In this document: positions 33,985 through 44,206 of the stretch, one piece after another | Position numbering within the stretch: position 1 is the stretch's first letter | Layout of the letters: each line of letters starts with the position of its first letter | Source of the DNA: Gammaproteobacteria bacterium | Lineage (GTDB): Bacteria; Pseudomonadota; Gammaproteobacteria; Pseudomonadales; Pseudohongiellaceae | Direction of reading: 5' to 3' | NCBI GenBank assembly: GCA_028818225.1 | Contig: JAPPOG010000004.1 | Location: forward strand, 131,213 to 195,212 | Length of the DNA: 64,000 bases | The notes under the pieces: generated by a model | Seen by the model: the letters and a program-made list of their open reading frames with translations, nothing else | Databases searched by the model: none | Told to the model about the DNA's origin: nothing | Program-made: the position numbers and the translations under genes

Positions 33985-36219
33985 ATGCATAATCAAATTC
34001 GCGCGAGTCTTTTTCTAATCGCAATTGTTGCTTCCGCCTGTTCAACTGATGAGCCAATAGCTACAGCGGGTTCTGTCGCGATAGAAGCCGACCGATCGCC
34101 AATCTCTCTGGAGACTCTTTCTACAAAATCCTGGTTAGTAACTGGCGGTGATGTGCTGGTTGAAGTGGCTGCGATAGACGGCATAAACATGGATTCCGTG
34201 CGTCTTGAATTAAATGGCGCGGATATCTCACAACAGTTCTTAGCGGTTTCTTCTCAGCGCAAACAGGCCTTGCTTGTTGGGTTGCCAGAAGGAGAAAGTA
34301 TTCTTACGGCAACAATACCTGGAACTGCGGATTCCGAAACTCTTTCTATTTTCAATTACCCAATTAGTGGGCCGATTATTTCAGGTCCTCATGAGCAACC
34401 TTTTTATTGTCAGAGTGAGGAATTTCAATTAGTAAATGGCGAATTTCTGGGCGCAGCCCTGGATACTGATTGCACAGTAGCAACCCGCGTCGATTACGTA
34501 TACTGGTCTGTTGAAAATGAATCCTTTCAGCCGATCTCCGCACTTAGTGCTGAGAATTCTGACGATCTGGGGATGATCACTTTAGATAATAGTGAAGTCC
34601 TTCCTTATATAGTGAGGGTGGAAACCGGTACCGTAAATCGAGCAATTTATGAAATTGCTATGCTGCATCAATCACCGCAAGAACGAATTGATCCATGGAG
34701 TCGCAGTGCAAACTGGAATGGTAAATTGATTTACACCCATGGTGGAGGTTGTCGCAGTGGCTGGCATCAACAGGGTAATCGCACCGGAGGCGTCATGCGC
34801 GAGGGGCTTTTTGCGCAGGGCTATGCAGTAGTTTCTTCTTCACTGAACGTGTTCGGCCAAAACTGTAATGATCTGCTCGCCTCTGAAACCCATATCATGG
34901 TTAAAGAGCGATTTATTGAACACTATGGCGTACCTGAGTTTACGATAGCAACTGGCGCTTCGGGAGGATCCTACCAGTCACACCAGACCGCTGATAATTA
35001 TCCAGGTGTGTTTGACGGAATAATCGTTGCGCTTAGCTTTCCTGATGTTACATCGGCAACAATATTCACAGTCGCCGATTCGAGGTTATTGAATTATTAC
35101 TTTACTGAAGTAAACCCGGAATCATTTACTCTCGAACAGCAAAGAGAGATTGCTGGATATGGCTCCTACGCTTCTATCGCTAATCTGGCCAGGGGAGCGG
35201 CCAGACTCGATCCAATCTATCAAATTGATACGCCTTTAGAAGAGCAAGGAGGTGAAGTAAGTATCCCTGCCCTGGAAACGCAGCTGTATGATTCAACTGC
35301 CCCGCAAGGAATTCGTGCCACGGTTTATGATCATACCGTGAATGTTTATGGTCTCGCTGAGGGTTTATTTACGGCCCAGCGTCCGCTGGACAATGTTGGT
35401 GTTCAATACGGTCTTGCCGCACTTAACAATGGTGTTATTACTCCACAACAGTTTATTGACTTAAATCGCGATATTGGTGGATTCGATCGTGATATGAATC
35501 ATGTGGCAGAAAGACATCGCGCAGATTCCCAGGCCAGAAAACGTGCCCTCGAGTCCGGCAGGATTTTAAATGGCGGCGCTGGTCTGGCTTATACGCCCAT
35601 CATTGATTATCGGACCTATCTCGATCATGCCGAGAATGGTGATATTCACATGCTGATTCATCAGTTTTCGACTCGACAACGATTGTTAAATGAGAATGGA
35701 CATGCAGCCAATCACGTTATGCAGATAGGTGGTCTCTGGGGGTTTGATGAAGAAGCTCCGGATCTCGGTGAGCTGTTTAGACAAATGGATCGCTGGATAA
35801 CAAACATTCAGGCTGACAGCAGCGATACGACGCCAGCGGAAAAAGTAATCGCGAACAAACCATCGAGCCTCACCGATGCCTGCTGGGATAATAGCGGTGA
35901 AGAAAGAATTAAGATTGAAGAAGAGCAAACTTTTCGTGGCAGCAGTCGCTGTAATGAGTTGTATCCGGCTTATCCAACTCCTCGACATGTTGCAGGTGCT
36001 CCATTGGCAAATAACATCGTGAGTTGCCAGTTAAGGCCAATTAACTCTGCGGACTACGCGGTAGGCTTTACCCGGGAGCAGTATGCAGAACTGGATCAAG
36101 TGTTTTCCCAGGGAGTCTGTGACTGGTCAAGAGGTGATGTAAGTGCAGCAACACATCAGGGGGCATGGGCTTCATTCGGGCCATCGCCAATAAACAAGCT
36201 GTATGAAACTGGTAATTAG
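33985..36219 (+). CDS. DUF6351-family exported hydrolase-like lipoprotein
   Basis: This 744-residue protein starts at ATG 33985 behind GGAGAG, with lipobox VASAC. It has an N-terminal beta-rich domain (about 40-130) and an alpha/beta-hydrolase-like body with HGGGCRSGWHQQG (oxyanion region) and the nucleophile elbow ATGASGGSYQSH. C-terminal Cys residues may form disulfides. DUF6351 members are thought to be secreted esterase-like proteins; substrate unknown. It stands alone, with a 400-nt gap after it. Confidence 0.88.
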   Translation: MHNQIRASLFLIAIVASACSTDEPIATAGSVAIEADRSPISLETLSTKSWLVTGGDVLVEVAAIDGINMDSVRLELNGADISQQFLAVSSQRKQALLVGLPEGESILTATIPGTADSETLSIFNYPISGPIISGPHEQPFYCQSEEFQLVNGEFLGAALDTDCTVATRVDYVYWSVENESFQPISALSAENSDDLGMITLDNSEVLPYIVRVETGTVNRAIYEIAMLHQSPQERIDPWSRSANWNGKLIYTHGGGCRSGWHQQGNRTGGVMREGLFAQGYAVVSSSLNVFGQNCNDLLASETHIMVKERFIEHYGVPEFTIATGASGGSYQSHQTADNYPGVFDGIIVALSFPDVTSATIFTVADSRLLNYYFTEVNPESFTLEQQREIAGYGSYASIANLARGAARLDPIYQIDTPLEEQGGEVSIPALETQLYDSTAPQGIRATVYDHTVNVYGLAEGLFTAQRPLDNVGVQYGLAALNNGVITPQQFIDLNRDIGGFDRDMNHVAERHRADSQARKRALESGRILNGGAGLAYTPIIDYRTYLDHAENGDIHMLIHQFSTRQRLLNENGHAANHVMQIGGLWGFDEEAPDLGELFRQMDRWITNIQADSSDTTPAEKVIANKPSSLTDACWDNSGEERIKIEEEQTFRGSSRCNELYPAYPTPRHVAGAPLANNIVSCQLRPINSADYAVGFTREQYAELDQVFSQGVCDWSRGDVSAATHQGAWASFGPSPINKLYETGN

Positions 36220-36621
36220 ACCCTGGTCTCCGCTGCCAGCATGACGCGCATTTCCAGTCGCTTTAGTTCATGCGTGAGTTCTGTGCGCAACATTTGTCGT
36301 CGCTAGAGTAAGGTGTGATTCTGGGTCATTGGTGTTGGGGAAAGGATGAAAATGTACTCTTGGCAGTTGCTGTAACTCCTTTATAACTTTAGAACATTCT
36401 CTTTACCAGAATCCTGGTTTATACCCTGGCAAGTTTATCCCTCGTCGTCATCGGGCATGAACTAATTAATGTTATCAATGTATCACTCTTAAATTTTTCA
36501 TCCGCAGCTATTGCTGCGTCACTGAATGCTGCCTGCCGCTACTGTCTTGATAATTCCCCGGATGTAAGCTACTTTTCAGCCACTGTAATCAACAACTTAT
36601 ATGCGCAAAAGAGAGGCAAAT
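36220..36621. other. 402-bp intergenic region, no feature recognised
   Basis: I see no gene, tRNA, strong hairpin or terminator. It precedes a member of the WMGxS family and probably holds its promoter. Confidence 0.5.
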
Positions 36622-37620
36622 ATGAGTATCAGTAAAAGCATTTTTACGACTTGTACGCTGCTGCTTTGCAGTATCAGTTTAGCGCAAGATTACCAGCCGC
36701 CGCGCACGGCTACTGGTAAGCCTGACCTGCAGGGCTATTGGACCAATGCTTCCATTACCACTATGCAGAGGGCCAGAGAGCTAAGTGATATCGGTCTGGT
36801 AATTCCTGATGACCAATTGAATCAGCTGACTGCGAGTAATCATCAAAATGTACGTCAGGCTACCGATGACAACCAGGTGCAGGGACAGCTACCCGATGGT
36901 TCAGACCTGGCAAGGGGCCGTGGATACAACGCTTTCTGGGTAGACCCTGGCTCGCAATTTGGTAGTGTGAGAGGGGAATACAGGACCTCCTGGATTACTT
37001 TTCCAGAAAACGGTCGTATTCCTTACTCCGATGAAGGGAACCAATTACGTCGTGAAGCCCGGGAGCAATTTTCTGGCTATGGTGGGCCTGAAGGTGCTCC
37101 TCTGGCTGAGCGTTGTCTAATTGGATTTGGAAGCACCTCCGGGCCACCTATGAATAGCGTTTTGTACAACAATATGTACCAGATTGTTCAGACTGACGAC
37201 TATGTAATGATTTTGATTGAAATGGTTCATGATGCGCGAATTATTCCCATCAACGGCGAGCATCGTCCCCAGGCTCTGGAACAATGGATGGGCGACTCAA
37301 TTGGTTGGTGGGACGGAGATACCCTGGTGGTAGAAACTGTAAATCTCCATCCGCAACAGAAATCTCGCATGATGGCTGCGCTTTCCGATGAGGGTAAAAT
37401 TATTGAGCGCTTCACCCGCTATTCGGATGACCAGATTTTCTATGAGTTTGAAGTGAGTGATCCGGTTTACTACACGGAAAACTGGGGTGGAGAGATTTCC
37501 TTTAATTCAACCGAAACCAAGTTATACGAGTATGCCTGTCATGAAGGCAACTATGGATTGTCAGGGATATTGGCGGGGTATCGCAGGCAGGAAATGGATG
37601 CTGCGGGAACCAATGATTAA
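36622..37620 (+). CDS. Exported WMGxS-family protein, copy B
   Basis: This protein of about 332 residues starts at ATG 36622 behind AGAGAGG, with a signal peptide ending SISLAQ. It carries GKPDLQGYWTN near the N-terminus, QWMGDSIGWWDGDTLVVET, and YEYACHEGNYGLS near the C-terminus. The same blocks appear in copy C (41529) and, in part, in copy A (26889). Probably periplasmic and beta-rich; function unknown. Two Cys may form a disulfide. Closed by a perfect terminator. Confidence 0.75.
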   Translation: MSISKSIFTTCTLLLCSISLAQDYQPPRTATGKPDLQGYWTNASITTMQRARELSDIGLVIPDDQLNQLTASNHQNVRQATDDNQVQGQLPDGSDLARGRGYNAFWVDPGSQFGSVRGEYRTSWITFPENGRIPYSDEGNQLRREAREQFSGYGGPEGAPLAERCLIGFGSTSGPPMNSVLYNNMYQIVQTDDYVMILIEMVHDARIIPINGEHRPQALEQWMGDSIGWWDGDTLVVETVNLHPQQKSRMMAALSDEGKIIERFTRYSDDQIFYEFEVSDPVYYTENWGGEISFNSTETKLYEYACHEGNYGLSGILAGYRRQEMDAAGTND

Positions 37621-37640
37621 TAATTCTTGAAAGTTAGACT

Positions 37641-37666
37641 AAAAAGGGGCCGGTTGGCCCCTTTTT
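37641..37666 (+). terminator. Rho-independent terminator after copy B
   Basis: AAAAAGGGGCC (37641-37651) pairs perfectly with GGCCCCTTTTT (37656-37666) around the tetraloop GGTT. The A-run makes it potentially active from both sides, also for the convergent ion-channel gene. Confidence 0.95.
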
Positions 37667-37740
37667 AAATGGCAAAAACAGCAGCTGTATAAGACCCCTT
37701 TTGCTAAAAAGTTTGCTCGGTCGATTGGCGCTGTCACAAA

Positions 37741-38190
37741 TCATTCTTCCCAGAATTTTGTCATCTCCCAAAACATGAAAGACGCTGACCAGGTAATGAG
37801 TGATAAGCCTGTAATTGCTTCAAGGCCTGCCAGAAAACGAATCGCGCCGAAAGGTTCAATATCTCCATAGCCAACAGTTGTATAGTTGGTAAATGAAAAA
37901 TATACGCAGTCGATCAGGCTGCCATCGAAATTTCCGCCCAGACTTCCAAACTGTCCCGATTGCACCATGTAATAAAAGGCGAGACCAAAAATCCACACTT
38001 CGACTATGTGGGCACAAATAGTTCCAAACACACCGATGACGACCCGCAGTCTATGTTTTATCTGCAATTTAGGAATAACCGTAGATAGTAGCCTGAGCAT
38101 CTCGTAGTGAATAATTACGACTGCGGTAACAAGCAAAGTATTTATGGCCAGGGAGAGAATCATGGTTGATCGCTTTTTTAGGATTTTCAT
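37741..38190 (-). CDS. Two-TM ion channel, K+-type filter
   Basis: This 149-residue protein has three or four hydrophobic segments and a pore loop with the potassium selectivity filter TTVGYGDIEPFG near residue 110, followed by the inner helix FLAGLEAITGLSLITWSASFMF. It is an ion channel 2 (PF07885-like) protein without a ligand-binding RCK domain. A K+ channel in the inner membrane is the best call; gating is unknown. Start codon uncertain (ATG 38190 or 38163). Confidence 0.9.
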   Translation of the reverse strand: MKILKKRSTMILSLAINTLLVTAVVIIHYEMLRLLSTVIPKLQIKHRLRVVIGVFGTICAHIVEVWIFGLAFYYMVQSGQFGSLGGNFDGSLIDCVYFSFTNYTTVGYGDIEPFGAIRFLAGLEAITGLSLITWSASFMFWEMTKFWEE

Positions 38191-38562
38191 GAAAGAGTGT
38201 ATCGCATCCCCTGGCTGATTAGTCCATTTTTAAGCGAAAAGTGCGGATTGATATCAACTATGAGAAAAACGTGGATTATGTGAAGTTCTGGTTCGACAGT
38301 TAATTGACTGCTTTCAGCTTAATAAGGGGGACATGTGAAAGTCGTTTGCTTATGTTTATATCTTGAGTGTTAGGTAGGCATGCGGGTCAGAGGCGGGCCT
38401 TTCGCACGATTCAGGGCAGACGAAACTTTTTATGAATCACCATTCGCTTCCCACCAATTCGGAAGCAATGTCAATATTTCAGAAAGAGTAAGATTCCTGG
38501 AGCCGATGCTATCGAAGCCAGGCGAACCTGCTCCGGTTAAGCTAAACGGTTAAATCACAGCG
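38191..38562. other. 372-bp intergenic region, no feature recognised
   Basis: No gene or strong hairpin is apparent between the ion-channel start and the end of the DUF4159 gene. It may carry the channel promoter. Confidence 0.5.
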
Positions 38563-39318
38563 CTAGTGCGTAAGCGAATAAATCAGGTAGTTAATTCCCA
38601 GTTGGTAGGCTGAGTTGGCATATTCAGTCGGATACCAGCGGTCATAAGTGTGTTCCCAGCCGTCACCCATATCAGAGTTCCAGTTAATTAGTACCATGAC
38701 TCTGCCATCGTCATCGAGAATGGCATGATTGCTGGCGGCATTCATCCCTGCCTGCCCGAAGCCCTGCCTTCCTCCACGGCCGGGAATCATTTGGGGCCCA
38801 TCGATATCATAAAAAGTGTGGAATATTTCATGGTCCGATTGCAGTTCTACCAACTGGCGATCAGGGAATATTCTAGAGAAATCAGCATAGAAAGCATCCC
38901 ACTGCCGCTGCCCCCAAAAGTCATCGATTAGCAGAAAGCCACCCCGCAGCAAGTATTCCCGCAGGTTCTCAGTTTCCTGTGGAGATAGGGATATTCCACC
39001 ATTACGCCCCATTTCCAGCGCGTAAAGAAAGGGGTAGTCAAATATTTCCTCGGAATCAAAGCGCAGTATGATGGGTTTGCTCATGACCCGCACGTTGGTA
39101 AGTCGGGCAACTCCTCGTAGGAAGTTTTCATCGGAGGCCGGGAAATCCGTCGCCCAGGGGCCGCCGTACCAGCCGCCATCGTAATAGCTGTCGTACTGGA
39201 TCCGCACAAAGGCAAATTCGCCGGCGATATCATAAAGATCCGGATTGTCTTCTTGCGCGGTGACTGTTGAGCCTGTGGCCAGCAGACCTATCAGTAAAAG
39301 TACAGGCAATTGCCTCAT
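38563..39318 (-). CDS. DUF4159-family exported protein
   Basis: This 251-residue protein has a signal peptide ending STVTAQ and a DUF4159 domain: FAFVRIQYDSYYDGG, the ALEMGRNGGISLSPQE block, and LREYLLRGGFLLIDDFWG, which resembles the class I glutamine-amidotransferase-like fold of this family. Function unknown; such genes often lie with membrane or secretion modules. Here it diverges from the TonB-C-like gene and has no obvious partner. Confidence 0.88.
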   Translation of the reverse strand: MRQLPVLLLIGLLATGSTVTAQEDNPDLYDIAGEFAFVRIQYDSYYDGGWYGGPWATDFPASDENFLRGVARLTNVRVMSKPIILRFDSEEIFDYPFLYALEMGRNGGISLSPQETENLREYLLRGGFLLIDDFWGQRQWDAFYADFSRIFPDRQLVELQSDHEIFHTFYDIDGPQMIPGRGGRQGFGQAGMNAASNHAILDDDGRVMVLINWNSDMGDGWEHTYDRWYPTEYANSAYQLGINYLIYSLTH

Positions 39319-39421
39319 GGCTATTCCATGTCAAATTATGAGATAGGTTCTAGTTTGTATCGACAAGCTCAATAGATCAAGTTATTGTCGGAATTGCCCT
39401 CCGACAGGGGGGTTAATACTT

Positions 39422-40849
39422 ATGAAATGCCCATTCTTAAAGCTCTTATTCCTTTTGAGTGCAGCCCTGTTAAGTCTGTCTTCGCCTGTTCTTGCCCAAA
39501 CCAATAATGTCAGCACAAGTAATGAAAACCTGCAGAATGCAGAGCGATACCAATTGCAATTGGAAGACTACGAGTCGGAGTTCGGGCCTTTTGACAATCG
39601 ACTGCTGGAACCACTGGCCAGTCTGATAAATATTTACGTTGAGCTGGGCGACTTTGAAACTGTAACGGAGTTGCAAACCCGACAGCTTTCCATAATGCGA
39701 ACCACATTGGGGTTTGAACATCCGGATTTAATTCCACTTGTGCGCAGTATGATCGAAGTTCAACAGGTTCAGGGAAACTGGCAAGCCGTTGCCGATCATC
39801 TTGAACATTTACGCTTTTTGACTGCAGCTAATTTTGGGTCCGAATCTGAAGAATTGCTGCGTGCCATGGAAAACCAGGCGCAGTGGTTGTTAGCCGGTTT
39901 TTATCTGGGCGAAGAACGCAGGCAGTCGGATAATTTTCTTGATGCTCGGGACATTTATCGTGATATGCATCGACTGGCTGAAGATATCTATGGTGAAGAT
40001 GATCCCGCTCTATATCCCTGGTATTACAAACGAGCCTATAGCCTTGCTCTGCTTGTTCAATTACTCAATACGGAAGATGGTTTTTCTACAGAGATGTTAA
40101 GAGACGTGGTGCGCGCGGATGGGCCCGGTCGCTTAGAGCATGGCAGGCGTGGCGGTGTAATTAATACTAATCCATTTGTTGGGCTCCGGCGACCGCTTGC
40201 GGTACTTGATGAAGATGGCATTTTGGGTGAAGGCTACTTGCGTCAGGCGATGGGCTTTATAGATGATATTCGAGATATCGCAGAGGAGCAGGGTGACCTC
40301 GAAACGGAAGCCATGGCGCATATCTATCGCGGTGATTTCGCCGTGTTAATGGAGCGCGGCTCTGGCAGAAGGCAATATAATGAAGCTCAGGAAAAATTGT
40401 TGGCAGCGGGCATTCCCCAAACAGACATCGCTAACTTTTTCAGCGTTCCGATGCCGCTGCCTGTCCCCCAATTTTATGCAAGGTTTGCAGACTTGCTGGC
40501 CTACCAGCAAGCCATTATCAATGAGGTGGAAAACCAGGCTGAAGATGTTGTCCACCTCGGAACATTTCGTGCCTATCATGAAAATGCCCGTGCAGTTTTA
40601 AAACCTGTCAGCACCGATCCATTGCTACGTATCGGATTACCGCAGTACCAGGTAGATCTGGAGTTTAATATAAGTACTCGGGGCAACGCCTCCAGTGTTG
40701 ACGTGCTGGATTCGATTCCTGAGGACAATCGCATAAGTAGAGAAGGATCTCGAGCAGTTCGCGAAATCAAGTTTCGACCTGCATATGCAGGGGATCGAGC
40801 ACAACGTGCACGCGATGTAAGATTGCGCTATTTGTTTGCGCAGCAGTGA
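39422..40849 (+). CDS. Exported helical-repeat protein with TonB-C-like C-terminus
   Basis: This 475-residue protein has a signal peptide ending PVLAQT, a long helical region with TPR-like repeats (about 40-350, including ENLQNAERYQLQLEDYESEF and FETVTELQTRQLSIM), and a C-terminal domain of about 80 residues, QVDLEFNISTRGNASSVDVL with AVREIKFRPAY, that resembles the TonB C-terminal fold. It may be a periplasmic adaptor. GGGGGG lies upstream of the ATG. Stands 2 nt from the convergent small membrane protein gene. Confidence 0.7.
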   Translation: MKCPFLKLLFLLSAALLSLSSPVLAQTNNVSTSNENLQNAERYQLQLEDYESEFGPFDNRLLEPLASLINIYVELGDFETVTELQTRQLSIMRTTLGFEHPDLIPLVRSMIEVQQVQGNWQAVADHLEHLRFLTAANFGSESEELLRAMENQAQWLLAGFYLGEERRQSDNFLDARDIYRDMHRLAEDIYGEDDPALYPWYYKRAYSLALLVQLLNTEDGFSTEMLRDVVRADGPGRLEHGRRGGVINTNPFVGLRRPLAVLDEDGILGEGYLRQAMGFIDDIRDIAEEQGDLETEAMAHIYRGDFAVLMERGSGRRQYNEAQEKLLAAGIPQTDIANFFSVPMPLPVPQFYARFADLLAYQQAIINEVENQAEDVVHLGTFRAYHENARAVLKPVSTDPLLRIGLPQYQVDLEFNISTRGNASSVDVLDSIPEDNRISREGSRAVREIKFRPAYAGDRAQRARDVRLRYLFAQQ

Positions 40850-40850
40850 T

Positions 40851-41333
40851 TCACAGCATTTCTCTTCTGAGTATGCGAACCTTTGTAAAGCCGTACAAGG
40901 TGATAAAAAGTGCTGTTAGTACCAGGAGGAATTTCAGTGGCGTAAGAATTGCTTTCATCTGAATCCAGTCAACAGCGGCTGTCAGTGCAAACACTTGAAT
41001 CACACCTTCTAAAAGATCGATCGGGACACAAATTAATGCTGGCCAGGCCAGGTACTTGCCATTAGCAGGATAGAGTTTAAGGGCTGTTCCTGCGAAGAAG
41101 ATGCCATAGGTAATCGGGTAGGCTACATCCAGAGTGCTGGTTACCCAGACATGTACGCTTCGCTGCTGCGCCGTCATGGTCGCTATGATTTCCCGGGCAG
41201 TTTGTGGATCGGATATTCCGTCGAGCAGTACGAGATTATACTGAGCAGCAATTACTTGGAATAAAATAGTCAGTAGTACCACCAGTATAAAACTGATCCA
41301 GAGTGTGCTTGTTTTAGTCAGATTTGTAATCAT
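40851..41333 (-). CDS. Four-helix integral membrane protein, unknown
   Basis: This 160-residue protein has four likely helices (about 9-30, 60-78, 95-113 and 130-153) and a positively charged C-terminus. I recognise no family. No clear Shine-Dalgarno site. Divergent from the copy C gene. Confidence 0.65.
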   Translation of the reverse strand: MITNLTKTSTLWISFILVVLLTILFQVIAAQYNLVLLDGISDPQTAREIIATMTAQQRSVHVWVTSTLDVAYPITYGIFFAGTALKLYPANGKYLAWPALICVPIDLLEGVIQVFALTAAVDWIQMKAILTPLKFLLVLTALFITLYGFTKVRILRREML

Positions 41334-41528
41334 AGTGAGGGCTTTTTAGAAGATATTAAGAAAAGTGTAGATTACTGTACTGATTTCCGATTTTTTAGTT
41401 TCCAATACTTAATCGAACAGTCAAAATCATATTACAATTTTCATCTGCTCCTAATAGACAATTATCGAAAAACAAGAAAAATTTTATAACTTTTCCGTTC
41501 GCTGGAATAAGTAAGTAGAGCAAAAACT

Positions 41529-42566
41529 ATGAAAGACTCTGGTCGTTATTGCCAGTATACGCTGAGTGCAATCGCTTTGTTTTTGTTGGGGACTACTGTT
41601 CTTCAGGCACAGGATACTCCTATCGCCCGAACAGAATACGGTCATCCAGATCTACAGGGCTATTGGACCAATCCTTTTCAAACTCCTCTCGAAAGACCAG
41701 TTTTCCTGGGAGAAAAACGCAGTTATACCGTTGCCGAAGCGCAGGCCCTCATTGAGCGGGCAATCGCAATGGATATGGAACGTCAGGCACCGCTCGATCC
41801 TGATCGATCGGCACCTGAGGCTGGGGGTCGAGTCAACAATCAGGCTGACGGCAATTTCGAAGTAATGCCTACTGAGCTGGCAGAGGTCAATGGTGAGATT
41901 CGAACTTCACTGGTTATTGATCCGGCAAATGGTCGCATTCCCAGGAGACCTGAAGGCGACGATATCCATTTGAATTGGCGTGAACAGGGCAATTCCAGAT
42001 TCGCTGGTCCGGAGGGCCTGACGCCTCTTGATCGCTGCTTGAATCCGGGAGCACAGCTACCGCTGATTTATATTTTCGGTGGTGTAGGTCATGAAGAGGG
42101 GAATCCTGCCGGCGACAATCCTGTGCGCAATATCCAAATCGTGCAAAACAAAGCTTATGTGGTGATGTTGGCTGAATACTTCAGCCTGGTTCGCATAATT
42201 CGTATCGACAGTGAGTTCCGACCAGAGACTGGCAATAAATGGATGGGAGATTCGATTGGATATTATGAAAACAACTCTCTTGTGGTCCATACTCGAAATT
42301 TCAGACCAGAGCAATCTATCGCGCCTTTGCGATCCTCAGAAGCATTTGAAGTGAGGGAGGTTTTCACAAGGACCAGTGATAATGAAATACTATTTCAATT
42401 CACCATTACCGATCCAAACAATTATACCCAGCCGTGGACTGCAGAAATTCCATTACAGCGCATGGAGGATGGTCTCTTGCTTTATGAATATGCCTGCCAT
42501 GAAGGCAATTATGCTATTCCTTCCATGTTGCGTGCGGCGCGTATGGAGGAAGCCGGGCTACTCTAA
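41529..42566 (+). CDS. Exported WMGxS-family protein, copy C
   Basis: This 345-residue protein has a signal peptide ending TVLQAQ and the family blocks GHPDLQGYWTNPFQTP, KWMGDSIGYYENNSLVVHT and LYEYACHEGNYAIP. It is closest to copy B (36622) in layout. Function unknown; exported and probably periplasmic. A small membrane protein gene follows 10 nt after its stop, suggesting an operon with the cyclase gene beyond. Confidence 0.75.
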   Translation: MKDSGRYCQYTLSAIALFLLGTTVLQAQDTPIARTEYGHPDLQGYWTNPFQTPLERPVFLGEKRSYTVAEAQALIERAIAMDMERQAPLDPDRSAPEAGGRVNNQADGNFEVMPTELAEVNGEIRTSLVIDPANGRIPRRPEGDDIHLNWREQGNSRFAGPEGLTPLDRCLNPGAQLPLIYIFGGVGHEEGNPAGDNPVRNIQIVQNKAYVVMLAEYFSLVRIIRIDSEFRPETGNKWMGDSIGYYENNSLVVHTRNFRPEQSIAPLRSSEAFEVREVFTRTSDNEILFQFTITDPNNYTQPWTAEIPLQRMEDGLLLYEYACHEGNYAIPSMLRAARMEEAGLL

Positions 42567-42576
42567 GGATTAATTC

Positions 42577-43089
42577 ATGAGTATGGCTGATGAGTACCGC
42601 GTCGTACCGGAAACCTGTTTAACCTTGATTAAAAATCCTGAAATAAGCGCAGGTGAAGATAGCGGCAGTGGAATCATGCTTGGGCCTGAAGAAGTTGAGA
42701 AAGATATTCTGGCAAATTCCCGGGCCGGACCATTTGCTTCACTGAATGAAGCGCGACAAGTAGCTGCCGAAATGCTGGAGCAGAATCCTTCCTATAGTTT
42801 GATGATTGTTAAAGGGTTGGTGAGTATTGAACACCTCTGGAATGAGGATCACTGGTTCAAGAAAGAATCGGACGAGGCCAGTAACAGAACCAGTCGCTTG
42901 TTCGTTACAGGCTTGCTTTTTGCGGCAGCAATCCTGATAACACTCACCTCGCCACCCTGGGCTCTGGGGACTTTAATCCTGAGCATTGCAGTGAGCGCTC
43001 TGTACTGGGAGCCGCGCATGGAATTTCAGGTATTTGTTCCCTGCGCAATCGCCATTGTGAGTGCAGTACTATATAGTTTCTTGCAATAG
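42577..43089 (+). CDS. Small membrane protein, unknown function
   Basis: This 170-residue protein has a soluble N-terminal part of about 105 residues and three C-terminal hydrophobic segments. AAGGA precedes the ATG. It lies 10 nt after copy C and 35 nt before the cyclase gene, so it may be cotranscribed. I recognise no family. Confidence 0.65.
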   Translation: MSMADEYRVVPETCLTLIKNPEISAGEDSGSGIMLGPEEVEKDILANSRAGPFASLNEARQVAAEMLEQNPSYSLMIVKGLVSIEHLWNEDHWFKKESDEASNRTSRLFVTGLLFAAAILITLTSPPWALGTLILSIAVSALYWEPRMEFQVFVPCAIAIVSAVLYSFLQ

Positions 43090-43124
43090 ACTTTTGCGAA
43101 TAAGAAAAATAACAGGAGAAAGAC

Positions 43125-44120
43125 ATGATTAAATCCGGGAGTTTGTCATTACTGCTGGTTCTCATTCTAAGCCCGATTTCCAGTGCACAGGACCGTGCTC
43201 CAATGGAAACTGCGGGGGATTTTCATCGGGCTATGGATGAGTTATCCAATTGGGGCCGATGGGGACCCGATGATGAACTGGGGCAGGCGAACTTCATCAC
43301 CCCGGAAAAAAGAGTACAGGCTGCAGCCCTGGTGCAAGAAGGCATAACCGTTTCCCTTGCCCATGATGTGGTGCAGGAAGATGCGGTAGATACTTCGGCC
43401 TACTTGAATCGTGAAGTGGTAAGAGTGTCTCCCACTGGCGCTTCGGACACGCTGTCCTACACCGGCAGTTATCATGGCACGATACATAGCCATCTGGATT
43501 CCCTCGATTGCCATATCATGTATGAGGGGCAGGGTTACAACGGGGTAAGTTTTGAAGAAGTTGAAGCTGCCGATGGCTGTCCGCGGGGAAGCATTTACGC
43601 GCACCGTAACGGTGTGATTACCCGCGGCATCTTATTCGACGCCACGCTATTGCCTGGCAAGGCGACTGAAGATGGCTGGCTGGAGCCGGGCACACCAATC
43701 ACTTACGACGATCTTGTGGCCCTGGAAGAAATTCAGGGAGTCAGGGTTGAGCCCGGAGATGTCATACTGTTGCATACCGGACGCTGGAAAAGACGGGACG
43801 CACTAGGTGCATGGCCGACGTCTGACGGTGTCGCGGGTTATCACGCTGACGTAGCCTATTTCCTGAAAGAACGTGGTGTTGCCATGATCGGTCACGATAT
43901 GTGGAACGACGTTGCGCCGAGTGGGGTGGGAGACATTTTCCTGCCACTACATAGTCTTGCACTGGTTTCTCTGGGAGTTTCGATATTCGATAACCTGGAT
44001 TTCACCGAAGTTGCAGAAGTTGCGCGGGAACTGGGACGTTATGAATTTCTGTTTATGGCGTCACCGCTTCGAATCGAAAAAGGAATGGGTTCGCCTCTTA
44101 ATCCTATCGCGACGTTTTAA
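43125..44120 (+). CDS. Exported cyclase-family (kynurenine-formamidase-like) hydrolase
   Basis: This 331-residue protein has a signal peptide ending PISSAQ and the cyclase-family active-site region YHGTIHSHLDSLDCHIMYEG (a variant of HxGTHxDxPxH), followed by EPGDVILLHTGRW. Members hydrolyse formamide, carbamate or related bonds using a divalent metal. Export is unusual for kynurenine formamidase itself, so another substrate is likely. AGGAG precedes the ATG. Probably cotranscribed with the two upstream genes. Confidence 0.88.
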   Translation: MIKSGSLSLLLVLILSPISSAQDRAPMETAGDFHRAMDELSNWGRWGPDDELGQANFITPEKRVQAAALVQEGITVSLAHDVVQEDAVDTSAYLNREVVRVSPTGASDTLSYTGSYHGTIHSHLDSLDCHIMYEGQGYNGVSFEEVEAADGCPRGSIYAHRNGVITRGILFDATLLPGKATEDGWLEPGTPITYDDLVALEEIQGVRVEPGDVILLHTGRWKRRDALGAWPTSDGVAGYHADVAYFLKERGVAMIGHDMWNDVAPSGVGDIFLPLHSLALVSLGVSIFDNLDFTEVAEVARELGRYEFLFMASPLRIEKGMGSPLNPIATF

Positions 44121-44206
44121 TTAGAAGTCAGAGATAAGCGCGCGGGAGTATCAATATTTCCATGATCGCTATGTCGTTTTTACCCTGACCCCAGTATGCT
44201 CTCGCC

